Assembly: GCF_014873755.1 (NCBI RefSeq)
Contig: NZ_JADBEG010000001.1
Span: forward strand, 5,067,501 to 5,131,500
Direction of reading: 5' to 3'
From: Amycolatopsis lexingtonensis
GTDB lineage: Bacteria > Actinomycetota > Actinomycetes > Mycobacteriales > Pseudonocardiaceae
Length of the DNA stretch: 64,000 bases
Every line of letters starts with the position of its first letter. Position 1 is the first letter of the stretch. The notes under the pieces were generated by a model. That model saw only the letters and a list, made by a program, of their open reading frames with translations, had not been told where the DNA came from and searched no databases. Below, in pieces: positions 27,307 through 35,931 of the stretch. Both the position numbers and the translations under genes were made by a program.

Positions 27307-27771
27307 TCAAGCCGTCAGTTCGGCGACGGCCTTCTTCCAGCCCTGCTGGTCGCGCGCCTCGCCGGGCGCGTTGACCTCGGCGAACCGCACCACGCCGGAC
27401 GTGTCGATCAAGAACGTCCCGCGCACGGCCAGGCCGGCCTGCTCGTTGAACACGCCGTAGGCCTTGGCCACCTCGCCGTGCGGCCAGAAGTCGGACAGCA
27501 GCGGGAACTGGTAGCCCTCCTTCTCGGCCCACGCCTTCAGCGAGAACGGCGTGTCGACCGAGATGCCCAGGACCTGGACGCCCTTGCCGTCGTAGTCCGC
27601 GAACTCGTCGCGGAGCTGGCAGAGCTCGCCGGTGCAGATGCCGCTGAACGCGAACGGGTAGAAGACCACCAGTACTGGCTTGTCGCCCCGGAAGGACGAC
27701 AGCTGGACCGGCTGCTTGTTGTAGTCGTTGAGCGTGAAGTCAGGGGCCTCAGAACCGACCTCGACGGCCAT
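27307..27771 (-). CDS. ahpE: Peroxiredoxin AhpE
   Basis: A 154-residue thioredoxin-fold peroxidase, almost the length of M. tuberculosis AhpE. The peroxidatic cysteine sits in VVFYPFAFSGICTGELCQLR (PxxxxxC pattern), and a second cysteine follows four residues later, ELC. The conserved arginine lies in AVRGTFLIDTSGVVRF. It starts at ATG 27771; an upstream in-frame ATG would add ten basic residues with no conservation. Such one-cysteine peroxiredoxins reduce peroxides and peroxynitrite, regenerated by mycothiol and mycoredoxin in actinomycetes. The order ahpE - DUF3052 - aceE is the same as in mycobacteria. Confidence 0.95.
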   Translation of the reverse strand: MAVEVGSEAPDFTLNDYNKQPVQLSSFRGDKPVLVVFYPFAFSGICTGELCQLRDEFADYDGKGVQVLGISVDTPFSLKAWAEKEGYQFPLLSDFWPHGEVAKAYGVFNEQAGLAVRGTFLIDTSGVVRFAEVNAPGEARDQQGWKKAVAELTA

Positions 27772-27843
27772 ACCGCGTTTCCTCTCCCGTACGGACACGT
27801 GCCTGCGACGACAACCCTATCGTGTGCGACGGGCGGGGCCGGG

Positions 27844-28275
27844 TCAGCGCTGCTTCGACTTCGACTTGGGGGACACCAGCCGGGTGCCGATCCAGTTCGG
27901 GCCGACACTCATGTTGGCGGTCTGGGCCAGTCCGACGGCGGGCACCGCTTCGGCGATTTCGCTCGGTTCGACGTGCCCGGGCTGCCCCGTCTTCGGGGTC
28001 AGCACCCAGATCACGCCGGTCTCTTCCAGGGGGCCCCTGGCGTCGATGAGCGCGTCCCCGAGATCGCCGTCGTCCTCGCGCCACCACAGCAGCACCACGT
28101 CGATGACCTCGTCGGCGTCCTCGTCGAGGATGTCCCCGCCGATCTGCTCCTCGATCGCCGAGCGGACGTCGTCGTCGACGTCTTCGTCCCAGCCGATCTC
28201 CTGGACCACCATCTCGGGCTTGATGCCGAGCCTCTCGGCGACGCTGCTCTGATCAGCGTCTCCCGCGGCGACCAC
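27844..28275 (-). CDS. DUF3052 family protein
   Basis: A 143-residue acidic cytoplasmic protein. It matches the actinobacterial DUF3052 family: SSVAERLGIKPEMVVQEIGW, then an Asp/Glu-rich region, VIDVVLLWWREDDGDLGDAL, and VGPNWIGTRLVSPK near the C-terminus. The start is GTG 28275, 10 bases after GGAGG; another GTG at 28284 is too close to that site. It sits divergently from aceE and upstream of ahpE, as in M. tuberculosis (Rv2239c position). No enzymatic motif is present; function unknown. Confidence 0.88.
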   Translation of the reverse strand: MVAAGDADQSSVAERLGIKPEMVVQEIGWDEDVDDDVRSAIEEQIGGDILDEDADEVIDVVLLWWREDDGDLGDALIDARGPLEETGVIWVLTPKTGQPGHVEPSEIAEAVPAVGLAQTANMSVGPNWIGTRLVSPKSKSKQR

Positions 28276-28692
28276 TGCTTTCACTCCTCCAACTACGACG
28301 GAGTGTGGCGCCGGACACCCTCTTCGAAGGTACGGCGGCGCCACACTCGGCGACCCGGTTGCGAACAGCGAACACTGGTAGGGCTCCGCGCGCAACCGTC
28401 CACACCGGATCTTTGACAACTCGTGTCGCAGGATACGGCCCGCGAGGGCCCCTCCGCGACGGCGTTTCGGGTACCTCGGCCGACCGGTCTGCCACCCCTC
28501 CGGGTGCCGTCCCCTAGGGTGGGGGAGAAGAAAACGCGCGCGCGATACACCGCGCGCGGGGAGTGGCCCGACCGGGTCGGCCCATGTTACCGCCAAGTAG
28601 CGGTGCGGAAGCGGGGACGGAAGACGACGATGGAGAGTCGTACACGCCCGCGCACGAGCACCACCGGCTACAACTTTTCGCAAGGAGACCCC
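28276..28692. other. Intergenic region and leader between DUF3052 and aceE
   Basis: About 417 bases with two structured elements. A perfect 13-bp inverted repeat (28301-28313 with 28336-28348, arm GAGTGTGGCGCCG) has a 22-base loop that contains CTTCGAAG. A CG-alternating stem pairs 28535-28544 with 28551-28558. A consensus -35 TTGACA lies at 28413-28418 without a good -10 at the normal distance. I see no gene. Confidence 0.5.
28301..28348. promoter_or_regulatory. Stem-loop or operator in the ahpE-aceE divergent region
   Basis: Perfect 13-bp arms, GAGTGTGGCGCCG and CGGCGCCACACTC, lie 26 bases upstream of the DUF3052 start codon. The position suggests an operator for the DUF3052-ahpE direction or a leader hairpin in that transcript. 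No cognate regulator can be named. Confidence 0.45.
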
Positions 28693-31488
28693 TTGGCCCC
28701 GCAGAACGACGGCGCCTCCGGCAAGGAGACCCCGGCACGCGTACGCGTCATCCGTGACGGACTGGCGGCGCACCTGCCCGACATCGACCCGGAGGAGACC
28801 GCCGAGTGGCTGGACTCCTTCGACGAGGCTCTGGCGAGGGGCGGGCAGCAGCGGGCCCGGTACCTGATGCTGCGCATCCTCGAGCGGGCCCGGGAGCGGA
28901 ACGTCGGCGTCCCGGCCCTGACCTCGACGGACTACGTCAACACGATCCCCACCGAGAACGAACCGTGGTTCCCCGGTGACGAGGAGATCGAGCGCCGCTA
29001 CCGCGCCTACATCCGCTGGAACGCGGCGATCATGGTGCACCGCGCGCAGCGCCCCGGCGTCGGCGTCGGCGGCCACATCTCGACCTACGCCTCCTCGGCC
29101 GCGCTCTACGAGGTCGGGTTCAACCACTTCTTCCGAGGCAAGGACCACTCCGGCGGCGGCGACCAGATCTACATCCAGGGCCACGCCTCCCCCGGCATCT
29201 ACGCCCGCGCGTTCCTCGAGGGCCGGCTGTCCGAGCGGCAGCTCGACGGCTTCCGCCAGGAGTACAGCCACGCCGGCGAGGGCGGCGGCCTGCCGTCGTA
29301 CCCGCACCCGCGGCTGATGCCGGACTTCTGGGAGAACCCGACGGTGTCGATGGGCCTCGGCCCGATGAACGCCATCTACCAGGCGCGGTTCAACCGCTAC
29401 CTGCGCGACCGCGGCATCAAGAACACCGACGACCAGCACGTCTGGGCGTTCCTCGGCGACGGCGAGATGGACGAGGCCGAATCGCGCGGCCTGATCCACG
29501 TCGCGGCCGGCGAGGGCCTCGACAACCTGACCTTCGTGATCAACTGCAACCTGCAGCGGCTCGACGGCCCGGTGCGCGGCAACGGCAAGATCATCCAGGA
29601 GCTGGAGTCGTACTTCCGCGGCGCCGGCTGGAACGTCATCAAGGTCATCTGGGGCCGCGAGTGGGACTCGCTGCTGCACGCCGACCGCGACGGCGCGCTG
29701 GTCAACCTGATGAACGTGACGCCCGACGGCGACTACCAGACGTACAAGGCCAACGACGGCGCCTTCGTCCGCGAGCACTTCTTCGGCCGCGACCCGCGGA
29801 CGAAGGACCTGGTCAAGGACCTCTCCGACGCCGACATCTGGAACCTCAAGCGCGGCGGCCACGACTACCGCAAGGTCTACGCGGCGTACAAGTCGGCGCT
29901 GGAGCACCACGGCCAGCCGACGGTGATCCTGGCCCACACCATCAAGGGCTACGGCCTGGGCCCGGCGTTCGAGGGCCGCAACGCCACGCACCAGATGAAG
30001 AAGCTCACCCTCGACGACCTGAAGCTGTTCCGCGACTCGCAGCGGATCCCGATCAGCGACGAGGAGCTCGAGCGCGACCCGAAGCTGCCGCCGTACTACC
30101 ACCCGGGCGCCAACTCGCCCGAGATCGAGTACATGATCGGCCGCCGCAAGGCGCTCGGCGGCTTCCTGCCGGAACGCCGCCCGAAGGCCGCCAAGGCGCT
30201 CGTGCTGCCCGGCGACAAGGTCTACGAGGGCATCCGGAAGGGCTCGGGCAAGCAGGAGGTCGCCACGACGATGGCGTTCGTCCGGCTGGTCCGCGAGCTG
30301 GCGAAGGACTCCGAGATCGGCAAGCGCGTCGTCCCGATCATCCCGGACGAGGCCCGCACGTTCGGCCTCGACTCGATGTTCCCGACGGCCAAGATCTACA
30401 ACCCGCACGGCCAGACGTACACCTCGGTCGACGCGAGCCTGATGCTGGCCTACAAGGAGTCCGAGAAGGGCCAGCTGCTGCACGAGGGCATCAACGAAGC
30501 GGGCTCGACCGCGTCGTTCACCGCCGTCGGCACGTCGTACGCGACGCACGGCGAGCCGATGATCCCGATCTACATCTTCTACTCGATGTTCGGGTTCCAG
30601 CGCACCGGTGACGGCCTCTACGCCGCCGCCGACCAGATGGCCCGCGGGTTCGTCCTCGGCGCCACCGCCGGCCGCACCACGCTGACCGGTGAGGGCCTGC
30701 AGCACGCCGACGGGCACTCGCTGCTGCTGGCGGCGACCAACCCGGCCGCGGTCGCCTACGACCCGGCGTGGTCGTTCGAGATCGCGCACATCATCAAGGA
30801 CGGCCTCCGCCGGATGTACGGCGAGACCGGCCCGGACGGCAACGGCGAGAACGTCTTCTACTACATGACGATCTACAACGAGCCGTACCAGCAGCCCGCC
30901 GAGCCGGAGAACCTCGACGTCGACGGCCTGCTGAAGGGTCTGTACAAGTACGCCGACGCCCCCGAAGGCGACGGTCCCGAGGTGCAGATCCTGGTCTCGG
31001 GCGTCACGATGCCGGACGCGCTCAAGGCGCAGAAGCTGCTGGCCGAGGAGTGGGGCGTGCGGGCCGCGGTGTGGTCGGCGACGTCGTGGACCGAGCTGCG
31101 GCGCGAGGCCGTCGAGATCGACCACGACAACCTGCTCTACCCGGGCAGCGAGCCGCGCGTGCCGTACGTCACCGAGGCGCTGCGGGGCTCGAACGGGCCG
31201 GTCGTGGCGGTGTCGGACTGGATGCGCGCGGTGCCGGACCTGATCCGCCCGTACGTGCCGACCGACATGCTCACGCTGGGCACGGACGGCTTCGGCTTCT
31301 CCGACACCCGGCCGGCGGCGCGGCGGAAGTTCCTGGTCGACGCCGAGTCGATCACCGTCGGCGCGCTGTCGATCCTCGCCAAGCGCGGCGAGGTCGAGCA
31401 GGCGAAGGTCCTCGAAGCGGCCACGAAGTACCGGCTGGACGACATCGCGGCCGCCGGGCCGCAGACGTCGGATTCCGGGAGCGCGTGA
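28693..31488 (+). CDS. aceE: Pyruvate dehydrogenase E1 component, homodimeric type
   Basis: A 931-residue thiamine diphosphate enzyme that decarboxylates pyruvate and acetylates the lipoyl group of E2. The ThDP motif is intact: [20 protein letters not shown] ... [20 protein letters not shown] (GDGE...NCN). Phosphate-site features such as [20 protein letters not shown] and the C-terminal transketolase-like parts ([14 protein letters not shown] region) are present. Length and N-terminus resemble mycobacterial AceE. I chose the TTG at 28693 because AAGGAG lies 5 bases upstream; an ATG at 28630 with GGAAG is the alternative and would add 21 residues. A strong hairpin follows the stop. Lipoate ligase is encoded elsewhere in the window (52.7 kb). 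Confidence 0.96.
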   Translation: MAPQNDGASGKETPARVRVIRDGLAAHLPDIDPEETAEWLDSFDEALARGGQQRARYLMLRILERARERNVGVPALTSTDYVNTIPTENEPWFPGDEEIERRYRAYIRWNAAIMVHRAQRPGVGVGGHISTYASSAALYEVGFNHFFRGKDHSGGGDQIYIQGHASPGIYARAFLEGRLSERQLDGFRQEYSHAGEGGGLPSYPHPRLMPDFWENPTVSMGLGPMNAIYQARFNRYLRDRGIKNTDDQHVWAFLGDGEMDEAESRGLIHVAAGEGLDNLTFVINCNLQRLDGPVRGNGKIIQELESYFRGAGWNVIKVIWGREWDSLLHADRDGALVNLMNVTPDGDYQTYKANDGAFVREHFFGRDPRTKDLVKDLSDADIWNLKRGGHDYRKVYAAYKSALEHHGQPTVILAHTIKGYGLGPAFEGRNATHQMKKLTLDDLKLFRDSQRIPISDEELERDPKLPPYYHPGANSPEIEYMIGRRKALGGFLPERRPKAAKALVLPGDKVYEGIRKGSGKQEVATTMAFVRLVRELAKDSEIGKRVVPIIPDEARTFGLDSMFPTAKIYNPHGQTYTSVDASLMLAYKESEKGQLLHEGINEAGSTASFTAVGTSYATHGEPMIPIYIFYSMFGFQRTGDGLYAAADQMARGFVLGATAGRTTLTGEGLQHADGHSLLLAATNPAAVAYDPAWSFEIAHIIKDGLRRMYGETGPDGNGENVFYYMTIYNEPYQQPAEPENLDVDGLLKGLYKYADAPEGDGPEVQILVSGVTMPDALKAQKLLAEEWGVRAAVWSATSWTELRREAVEIDHDNLLYPGSEPRVPYVTEALRGSNGPVVAVSDWMRAVPDLIRPYVPTDMLTLGTDGFGFSDTRPAARRKFLVDAESITVGALSILAKRGEVEQAKVLEAATKYRLDDIAAAGPQTSDSGSA

Positions 31489-31501
31489 CCTGGTGCTAGA
31501 A

Positions 31502-31538
31502 AGGAGCCCGGCAGACATCTGATGTCTGCCGGGCTCCT
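31502..31538 (+). terminator. Terminator of aceE
   Basis: Perfect 18-bp arms, AGGAGCCCGGCAGACATC (31502-31519) and its complement (31521-31538), separated by one base, so the real loop uses the inner pairs. It lies 13 bases after the aceE stop and is followed by a short pyrimidine stretch. Confidence 0.8.
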
Positions 31539-31571
31539 CTTGCCGCATAGTTCGTTAGGGAGTTGATCAAG

Positions 31572-32783
31572 GTGACCAAGCGCCGCCTGCCGAAGCCGAG
31601 CGAGCTGAAGCAGATCCTGCGACCGAAGCCGATCGTGCTGAACCCCACCGAACGGCGGCTGGCGAACGCGCACACCATCGCCGACCTGCGGATGGCCGCG
31701 CGCAAGCGCACCCCGCGGGCGGCCTTCGACTACACCGACGGCGCGGCCGAACTGGAAGACAGCCTGCGCCGCGCGCGGCAGGCCTACCGCCGGGTCGAGT
31801 TCCACCCGAACGTGCTGCGCGGAGTGTCCGATGTGGACACGACTCGCGAGATCCTCGGCAAGACCTCCGCGCTGCCGTTCGCCTTCGCCCCCACCGGTTT
31901 CACCCGGATGATGCAGCACGAGGGCGAGATCGCGGTGGCCCGCGTCGCCGAGCGCAACGGCATCCCGATGGGCCTCTCGACGATGGCGACGACGTCGATC
32001 GAGGACCTGGCCACGGCCGCGCCCGGCGCCCGCAAGTGGTTCCAGCTCTACGTCTGGCGCGACCACGGCGCCGGCGAAGATCTGATGAATCGGGCATGGG
32101 AGAACGGCTTCGACACGCTCATGCTGACCGTGGACACCCCGGTCGGCGGCGCGCGCCTGCGGGACGTCCGCAACGGCCTGACCATCCCGCCGGCGCTGAC
32201 CCTCAAGACGTTCCTCGACGGCGCGACGCACCCGGCGTGGTGGTTCAACCTGCTCACCACCGAACCGCTGAACTTCGCCTCGCTGAGCCACTTCGACGGC
32301 ACCGTCGCCGAGCTGCTGAACAAGCTGTTCGACCCGACGCTGAACTTCGACGACCTCGACTGGGTCCGCCAGACCTGGCCCGGCAAGCTCGTCGTCAAGG
32401 GCGTGCAGAACGTCGACGACGCGCGTGACGTCGTCAAGCACGGCGCCGACGCGGTGCTCATCTCGAACCACGGCGGCCGCCAGCTCGACCGCGCGCCGAC
32501 CCCCCTGGAGCTCCTCCCGGCGGTGCTGGACGAGCTCCAGGGCGGCGCGGAGGTCTGGATCGACACCGGCATCCTGTCCGGCGGCGACATCGTGGCGGCG
32601 ATCGCCCGCGGCGCCGACGCGGTCCTGGTCGGCCGCGCGTTCCTCTACGGCCTCATGGCCGGCGGCGAGCGCGGCGTGCAGCGGTGCGTGGACATCCTGC
32701 GGACGGAAATGGTCCGCACGATGCAGCTGCTGGGCGTCCGGACCCTGAAGGACCTGACGCCGAGCCACGCCACCCTGCGTTAG
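31572..32783 (+). CDS. lldD: FMN-dependent L-lactate dehydrogenase (LldD2-like)
   Basis: A 403-residue alpha-hydroxy-acid dehydrogenase oxidising L-lactate to pyruvate. Conserved features: FDYTDGAAELEDSLRRAR, FAFAPTGFTRMMQHEGE (FMN site), GLSTMATTSIEDLA, KWFQLYVWRD, TVDTPVGGARLRDVRNG, VVKGVQNVDDARDVV (catalytic lysine) and ISNHGGRQLDRAP, which holds the catalytic His-Gly-Gly-Arg. It closely resembles M. tuberculosis LldD2. The start is GTG 31572, 9 bases after GGGAG; the TTG at 31563 overlaps that site. A lactate permease gene lies 1.5 kb downstream and PDH E1 immediately upstream, giving lactate to pyruvate to acetyl-CoA. Its stop overlaps that of the convergent SDR by 4 bases. Confidence 0.93.
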   Translation: MTKRRLPKPSELKQILRPKPIVLNPTERRLANAHTIADLRMAARKRTPRAAFDYTDGAAELEDSLRRARQAYRRVEFHPNVLRGVSDVDTTREILGKTSALPFAFAPTGFTRMMQHEGEIAVARVAERNGIPMGLSTMATTSIEDLATAAPGARKWFQLYVWRDHGAGEDLMNRAWENGFDTLMLTVDTPVGGARLRDVRNGLTIPPALTLKTFLDGATHPAWWFNLLTTEPLNFASLSHFDGTVAELLNKLFDPTLNFDDLDWVRQTWPGKLVVKGVQNVDDARDVVKHGADAVLISNHGGRQLDRAPTPLELLPAVLDELQGGAEVWIDTGILSGGDIVAAIARGADAVLVGRAFLYGLMAGGERGVQRCVDILRTEMVRTMQLLGVRTLKDLTPSHATLR

Positions 32784-33523
32784 ACCTGCGCCTGGCCGCC
32801 GTCGACGAAGAACTCGACGCCGTTGACGAAGCTCGCCTCGTCGGAGGCCAGGAACAGCGCGGCGGCCGCGATCTCCGCCGGGTCGCCGAGGCGACCCAGC
32901 GGGACCTCCGCCACGAGCCCGTCGACCAAGCCCTGCTGTGCGTCGTCGGGCACCAGGCCGAGCAGGCCCGGGGTGCGCGTCGGTCCCGGGCTCAGGACGT
33001 TGACCCGCGTGCCTGTCCCCTTCAGGTCGACCGCCCAGCTGCGGGCGAAGTTGCGCACCGCCGCCTTCGTCGCCGCGTAGACGCTGAAGGCCGGGCCGAC
33101 GCGCGTCGACGTCGTCGAGCCGGTGAGGATGATCGACGCGTTCGCGTTCAGCAGCGGCAGCGCCTTCTGGACGGCGAAGAGCACCCCCTTGACGTTGGTG
33201 CCGAACGTCGAGTCGAACTGCTCCTCGGTGATCTCGCCGAGCGGGGCGAAGCTCCCGCCGCCGGAGTTGGCGACCACGACGTCCAGCCCGCGGCCGCGCT
33301 CGGCCACCGCGCGATAGAGCTCGTCGAGGTCGGCCAGGTTCGCCGAGTCCGCCCGGATCGCCGTCACGCTGCCGCCGATCTCCGCCACCGCGTCGTCGAG
33401 CACCTCCTTGCGGCGCCCGGTGATGAAGACGTGCGCCCCTTCGGCCGCGAACCGCTTCGCGACGGCGAGCCCGATGCCGGTGCCGCCACCGGTGACGACG
33501 GCCGTCTTGTTTTCCAGCTGCAC
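32780..33523 (-). CDS. Short-chain dehydrogenase/reductase (classical SDR)
   Basis: A 247-residue classical SDR. Cofactor motif AVVTGGGTGIGLAVAKRF, the NAG-equivalent VVVANSGGGSFAPLG (Asn-Ser instead of Asn-Asn-Ala), the catalytic serine in ILTGSTTSTRVG and intact YAATK. The C-terminus (SFVNGVEFFVDGGQAQV) is standard. It starts at GTG 33523 with GGGAGG 6 bases upstream. The promoter lies wholly inside a 25-bp-arm palindrome next to the divergent TetR gene, so it is very probably repressed by that protein. Substrate unknown; such TetR/SDR pairs often deal with quinones or aldehydes. Confidence 0.92.
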   Translation of the reverse strand: MQLENKTAVVTGGGTGIGLAVAKRFAAEGAHVFITGRRKEVLDDAVAEIGGSVTAIRADSANLADLDELYRAVAERGRGLDVVVANSGGGSFAPLGEITEEQFDSTFGTNVKGVLFAVQKALPLLNANASIILTGSTTSTRVGPAFSVYAATKAAVRNFARSWAVDLKGTGTRVNVLSPGPTRTPGLLGLVPDDAQQGLVDGLVAEVPLGRLGDPAEIAAAALFLASDEASFVNGVEFFVDGGQAQV

Positions 33524-33535
33524 GATGCCTCCCGA

Positions 33536-33590
33536 GTTCTTGACTATCTCGTCCAGAACGTACGCCGTTCTGGACGAGATAGTCAAGAAC
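33536..33590. promoter_or_regulatory. TetR operator with overlapping divergent promoters
   Basis: Perfect 25-bp arms (33536-33560 and 33566-33590) around TACGC. Each arm contains TTGACTATCTCGTCCAGAAC. On the minus strand, -35 TTGACT (33581-33586), 18 bp, and -10 TACGTT (33557-33562) form a good SDR promoter fully inside the operator. On the plus strand the same TTGACT (33540-33545) faces the TetR gene. Confidence 0.8.
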
Positions 33591-33605
33591 GCTTATCCTG
33601 GGCCC

Positions 33606-34196
33606 ATGGCCAGACCCCGGAGCTTCGACGAAGCGGCAGTCCTGCGCACCGCACGGGACCAGTTCTGGGAGACCGGCTACGCAGGCACGAAGGTCGACGA
33701 CATCGCCGCCGCGACCGGCCTCGGCAAGGGCAGCCTCTACGGCGCCTTCGGCGACAAGCACGCGCTCTTCCTGCGCGTCTTCGACCACTACTGCGCGAAA
33801 TCGGCCGACGGCGTGCGAGAACAGCTCGAAGGCCCCGACGAGACGGCCTATCAGCGGCTCGGCGACCACGTGCGGGCGATCGCCGAGTCGGTCGCCGCCG
33901 ACCGGGCACGGCGGGGGTGCCTGATCGCGAAGAGCACGGCCGAATGCGCGGAGCACGACGAGGCGGTCGCGGCCCGCAGCCGGCAGCTGTTCCGCGAAAT
34001 GCAGGACCACCTGACGGCGTGCATCGCGGGCGCCCAGCGCGCGGGCGACATCGACGCCGGCGCGGACCCCGGCCACCTGGCCGGGCTCGTGCTGGCCGTC
34101 TTGCGCGGCCTCGAAGCGCTGGGCAAGGGCGGCGTCGAGCCGGCGGGCATCCGCGCGATCGCCGAGACCGCGATCGCCGTGCTGCCCCGGCCGTGA
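33606..34196 (+). CDS. TetR/AcrR-family transcriptional regulator
   Basis: A 196-residue repressor. The N-terminal HTH is typical: RTARDQFWETGYAGTKVDDI, then AAATGLGKGSLYGAFGDKHA. The C-terminal half resembles the TetR_C group seen beside SDR genes (RRGCLIAKSTAECAEHDEAV with one cysteine). It starts at ATG 33606, 16 bases after the large palindrome that it probably binds. It likely controls itself and the divergent SDR. The ligand is unknown; the cysteine within GCLIAKS could make it redox- or electrophile-sensitive, which is speculation. Confidence 0.92.
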   Translation: MARPRSFDEAAVLRTARDQFWETGYAGTKVDDIAAATGLGKGSLYGAFGDKHALFLRVFDHYCAKSADGVREQLEGPDETAYQRLGDHVRAIAESVAADRARRGCLIAKSTAECAEHDEAVAARSRQLFREMQDHLTACIAGAQRAGDIDAGADPGHLAGLVLAVLRGLEALGKGGVEPAGIRAIAETAIAVLPRP

Positions 34197-34218
34197 GCGG
34201 CTGACGCGTTGGGCCAAC

Positions 34219-34242
34219 CGGTCTCAACTTCTTGACGGACCG
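34219..34242 (+). promoter_or_regulatory. Possible operator upstream of the lactate permease gene
   Basis: An imperfect dyad, CGGTC then TCAA, CTTC, TTGA, then GGACCG with one bulged base, lies about 75 bases before the lctP start. The GGTC/GACC ends recall FadR/LldR-type GntR operators. No LldR gene is seen nearby. Confidence 0.3.
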
Positions 34243-34314
34243 CCTGGTTTGTGACGAAGATCTCGGGCACTCGCCGAAAGGCCGTTTTCGCATCGTGGAA
34301 AACGGAGGTCGCCC

Positions 34315-35931
34315 GTGTTCGTCCAGGATCTCACTCCCCTCGGTTCACTCGGCCTGTCGGCGCTCGTCGCCGTGCTGCCGCTGGCCACCGTCCTCGTCCT
34401 CCTCGGCGCCGTCCGGATGCGGGCGCACCACGCCGCCCTCATCGGGCTGCTCGTCGCGCTCGTCGTCGGGGTGGCCGCCTACGGCATGCCGATCGTGCAG
34501 GCCGTGTCCGGCGCGCTGTCGGGCGCCGCGTTCGGGCTGTGGCCGATCATGTGGATCGTCGTCAACGCGCTGTGGATCTACCGGCTCACCGTGCGGACCG
34601 GGCACTTCGACGTCCTGCGCCGCTCGTTCGGCCGGATCTCCGACGACCCGCGGATCCAGGCCCTGATCATCGCCTTCTGCTTCGGGGCCCTGATGGAGGC
34701 GCTGGCGGGCTTCGGCGCGCCGGTCGCGATCAGCGCCGTGATGCTCGTGGCCGTCGGCTTCCACCCGGTGAAGGCCGCGGTCGTCGCGCTCGTCGCGAAC
34801 ACCGCGCCGGTCGCGTTCGGCGCGATGGGCACGCCCGTCGTCACCCTCGCCCAGGTCACCGGCCTGCCGCTGCAGGAGGTGTCCTCGATCGTCGGGCGCC
34901 AGACGCCGCTGCTCGCGCTGGTCGTGCCGCTGCTGCTGGTGCTCATCGTCGACGGCAAGCGCGGGCTGAAGGACACCTGGCTGCCCGCGCTGGTCTGCGG
35001 GGTCGCGTTCGGGCTCGTGCAGTTCCTCGCGTCCAACTTCGTGTCGCCGCAGCTCGCCGACATCGGCGCCGCGCTCGCCGGGGCCGCCGCGCTCGTGGCG
35101 CTCCCGCAGACCCGCCGCCCGGTGCCCGAAGCCGTCCGGACCAGCATCGGCACCGGCGGGACGGCGACCGCGGAAGCGCCGCCGGAAGACTCGCGCGACG
35201 ACGTCGTCAAGGCGTACCTGCCCTACGCGCTGATCATCGTGATCTTCTCCGTCGCGGTCCTGCCACCGGTCAAGAAGCTGCTGGACAAGGCGACCTGGAA
35301 GTTCCACTGGCCCGGGCTGAACGTGGCCGCGCCGAACGGGAAACCGGTCTCCGGCAACACCTTCTCGCTGCCGTTCCTCAACACCGGCGGCACGCTCGTC
35401 CTGCTGGCCGGCGTCCTGACGGCGGCGATACTGGCCGTTTCGGCGAGCGGCGCCGCGCAGGAGTGGCTGGCGACGGTCAAGGAGCTGCGGTTCGCGATCC
35501 TCACCGTCACCGGGGTGCTCGCGCTGGCCTACGTGATGAACCTGTCCGGCCAGACGAGCACGATCGGCACGTTCATCGCGGCGGCGGGCGCCGGGCTCGC
35601 GTTCCTGTCGCCGGTGCTGGGCTGGTTCGGCGTCGCCGTCTCGGGCTCGGACACCTCGGCGAACGCGCTGTTCGGCGCGCTGCAGGTGACGGCGGCGACC
35701 AAGACCGGCCTGCCGGCGGACCTGCTGGCCGCGGCCAACAGCTCCGGCGGCGTCCTCGGCAAGATGGTGTCGCCGCAGAACCTCACGATCGCCTGCGTGG
35801 CCGCGAACCTGCCCGGTGAGGAGGGAAAGCTGCTGCGGAAGGTGCTGCCGTGGAGCCTGGGGCTGCTGCTGGTGATGTGCCTGATCGTGTGGGGTCAGAG
35901 CACGCCGGTGCTCAGCTGGATGCTGCCATGA
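34315..35931 (+). CDS. lctP: L-lactate permease (LctP/LldP family)
   Basis: A 538-residue membrane protein with about 12-14 helices, importing lactate (or glycolate) with protons. Family landmarks: the loop ALMEALAGFGAPVAISAVML, the pair NTAPVAFGAMGTPV, FGVAVSGSDTSANALFGALQ and SPQNLTIACVAANLPG, all LctP hallmarks. The start is GTG 34315 with CGGAGG 7 bases upstream. The 118-base leader holds a weak dyad. It lies in the same block as the L-lactate dehydrogenase gene but is separated from it by the SDR/TetR pair, so it has its own promoter. The stop overlaps the convergent pnuC gene by 20 bases. Confidence 0.94.
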   Translation: MFVQDLTPLGSLGLSALVAVLPLATVLVLLGAVRMRAHHAALIGLLVALVVGVAAYGMPIVQAVSGALSGAAFGLWPIMWIVVNALWIYRLTVRTGHFDVLRRSFGRISDDPRIQALIIAFCFGALMEALAGFGAPVAISAVMLVAVGFHPVKAAVVALVANTAPVAFGAMGTPVVTLAQVTGLPLQEVSSIVGRQTPLLALVVPLLLVLIVDGKRGLKDTWLPALVCGVAFGLVQFLASNFVSPQLADIGAALAGAAALVALPQTRRPVPEAVRTSIGTGGTATAEAPPEDSRDDVVKAYLPYALIIVIFSVAVLPPVKKLLDKATWKFHWPGLNVAAPNGKPVSGNTFSLPFLNTGGTLVLLAGVLTAAILAVSASGAAQEWLATVKELRFAILTVTGVLALAYVMNLSGQTSTIGTFIAAAGAGLAFLSPVLGWFGVAVSGSDTSANALFGALQVTAATKTGLPADLLAAANSSGGVLGKMVSPQNLTIACVAANLPGEEGKLLRKVLPWSLGLLLVMCLIVWGQSTPVLSWMLP

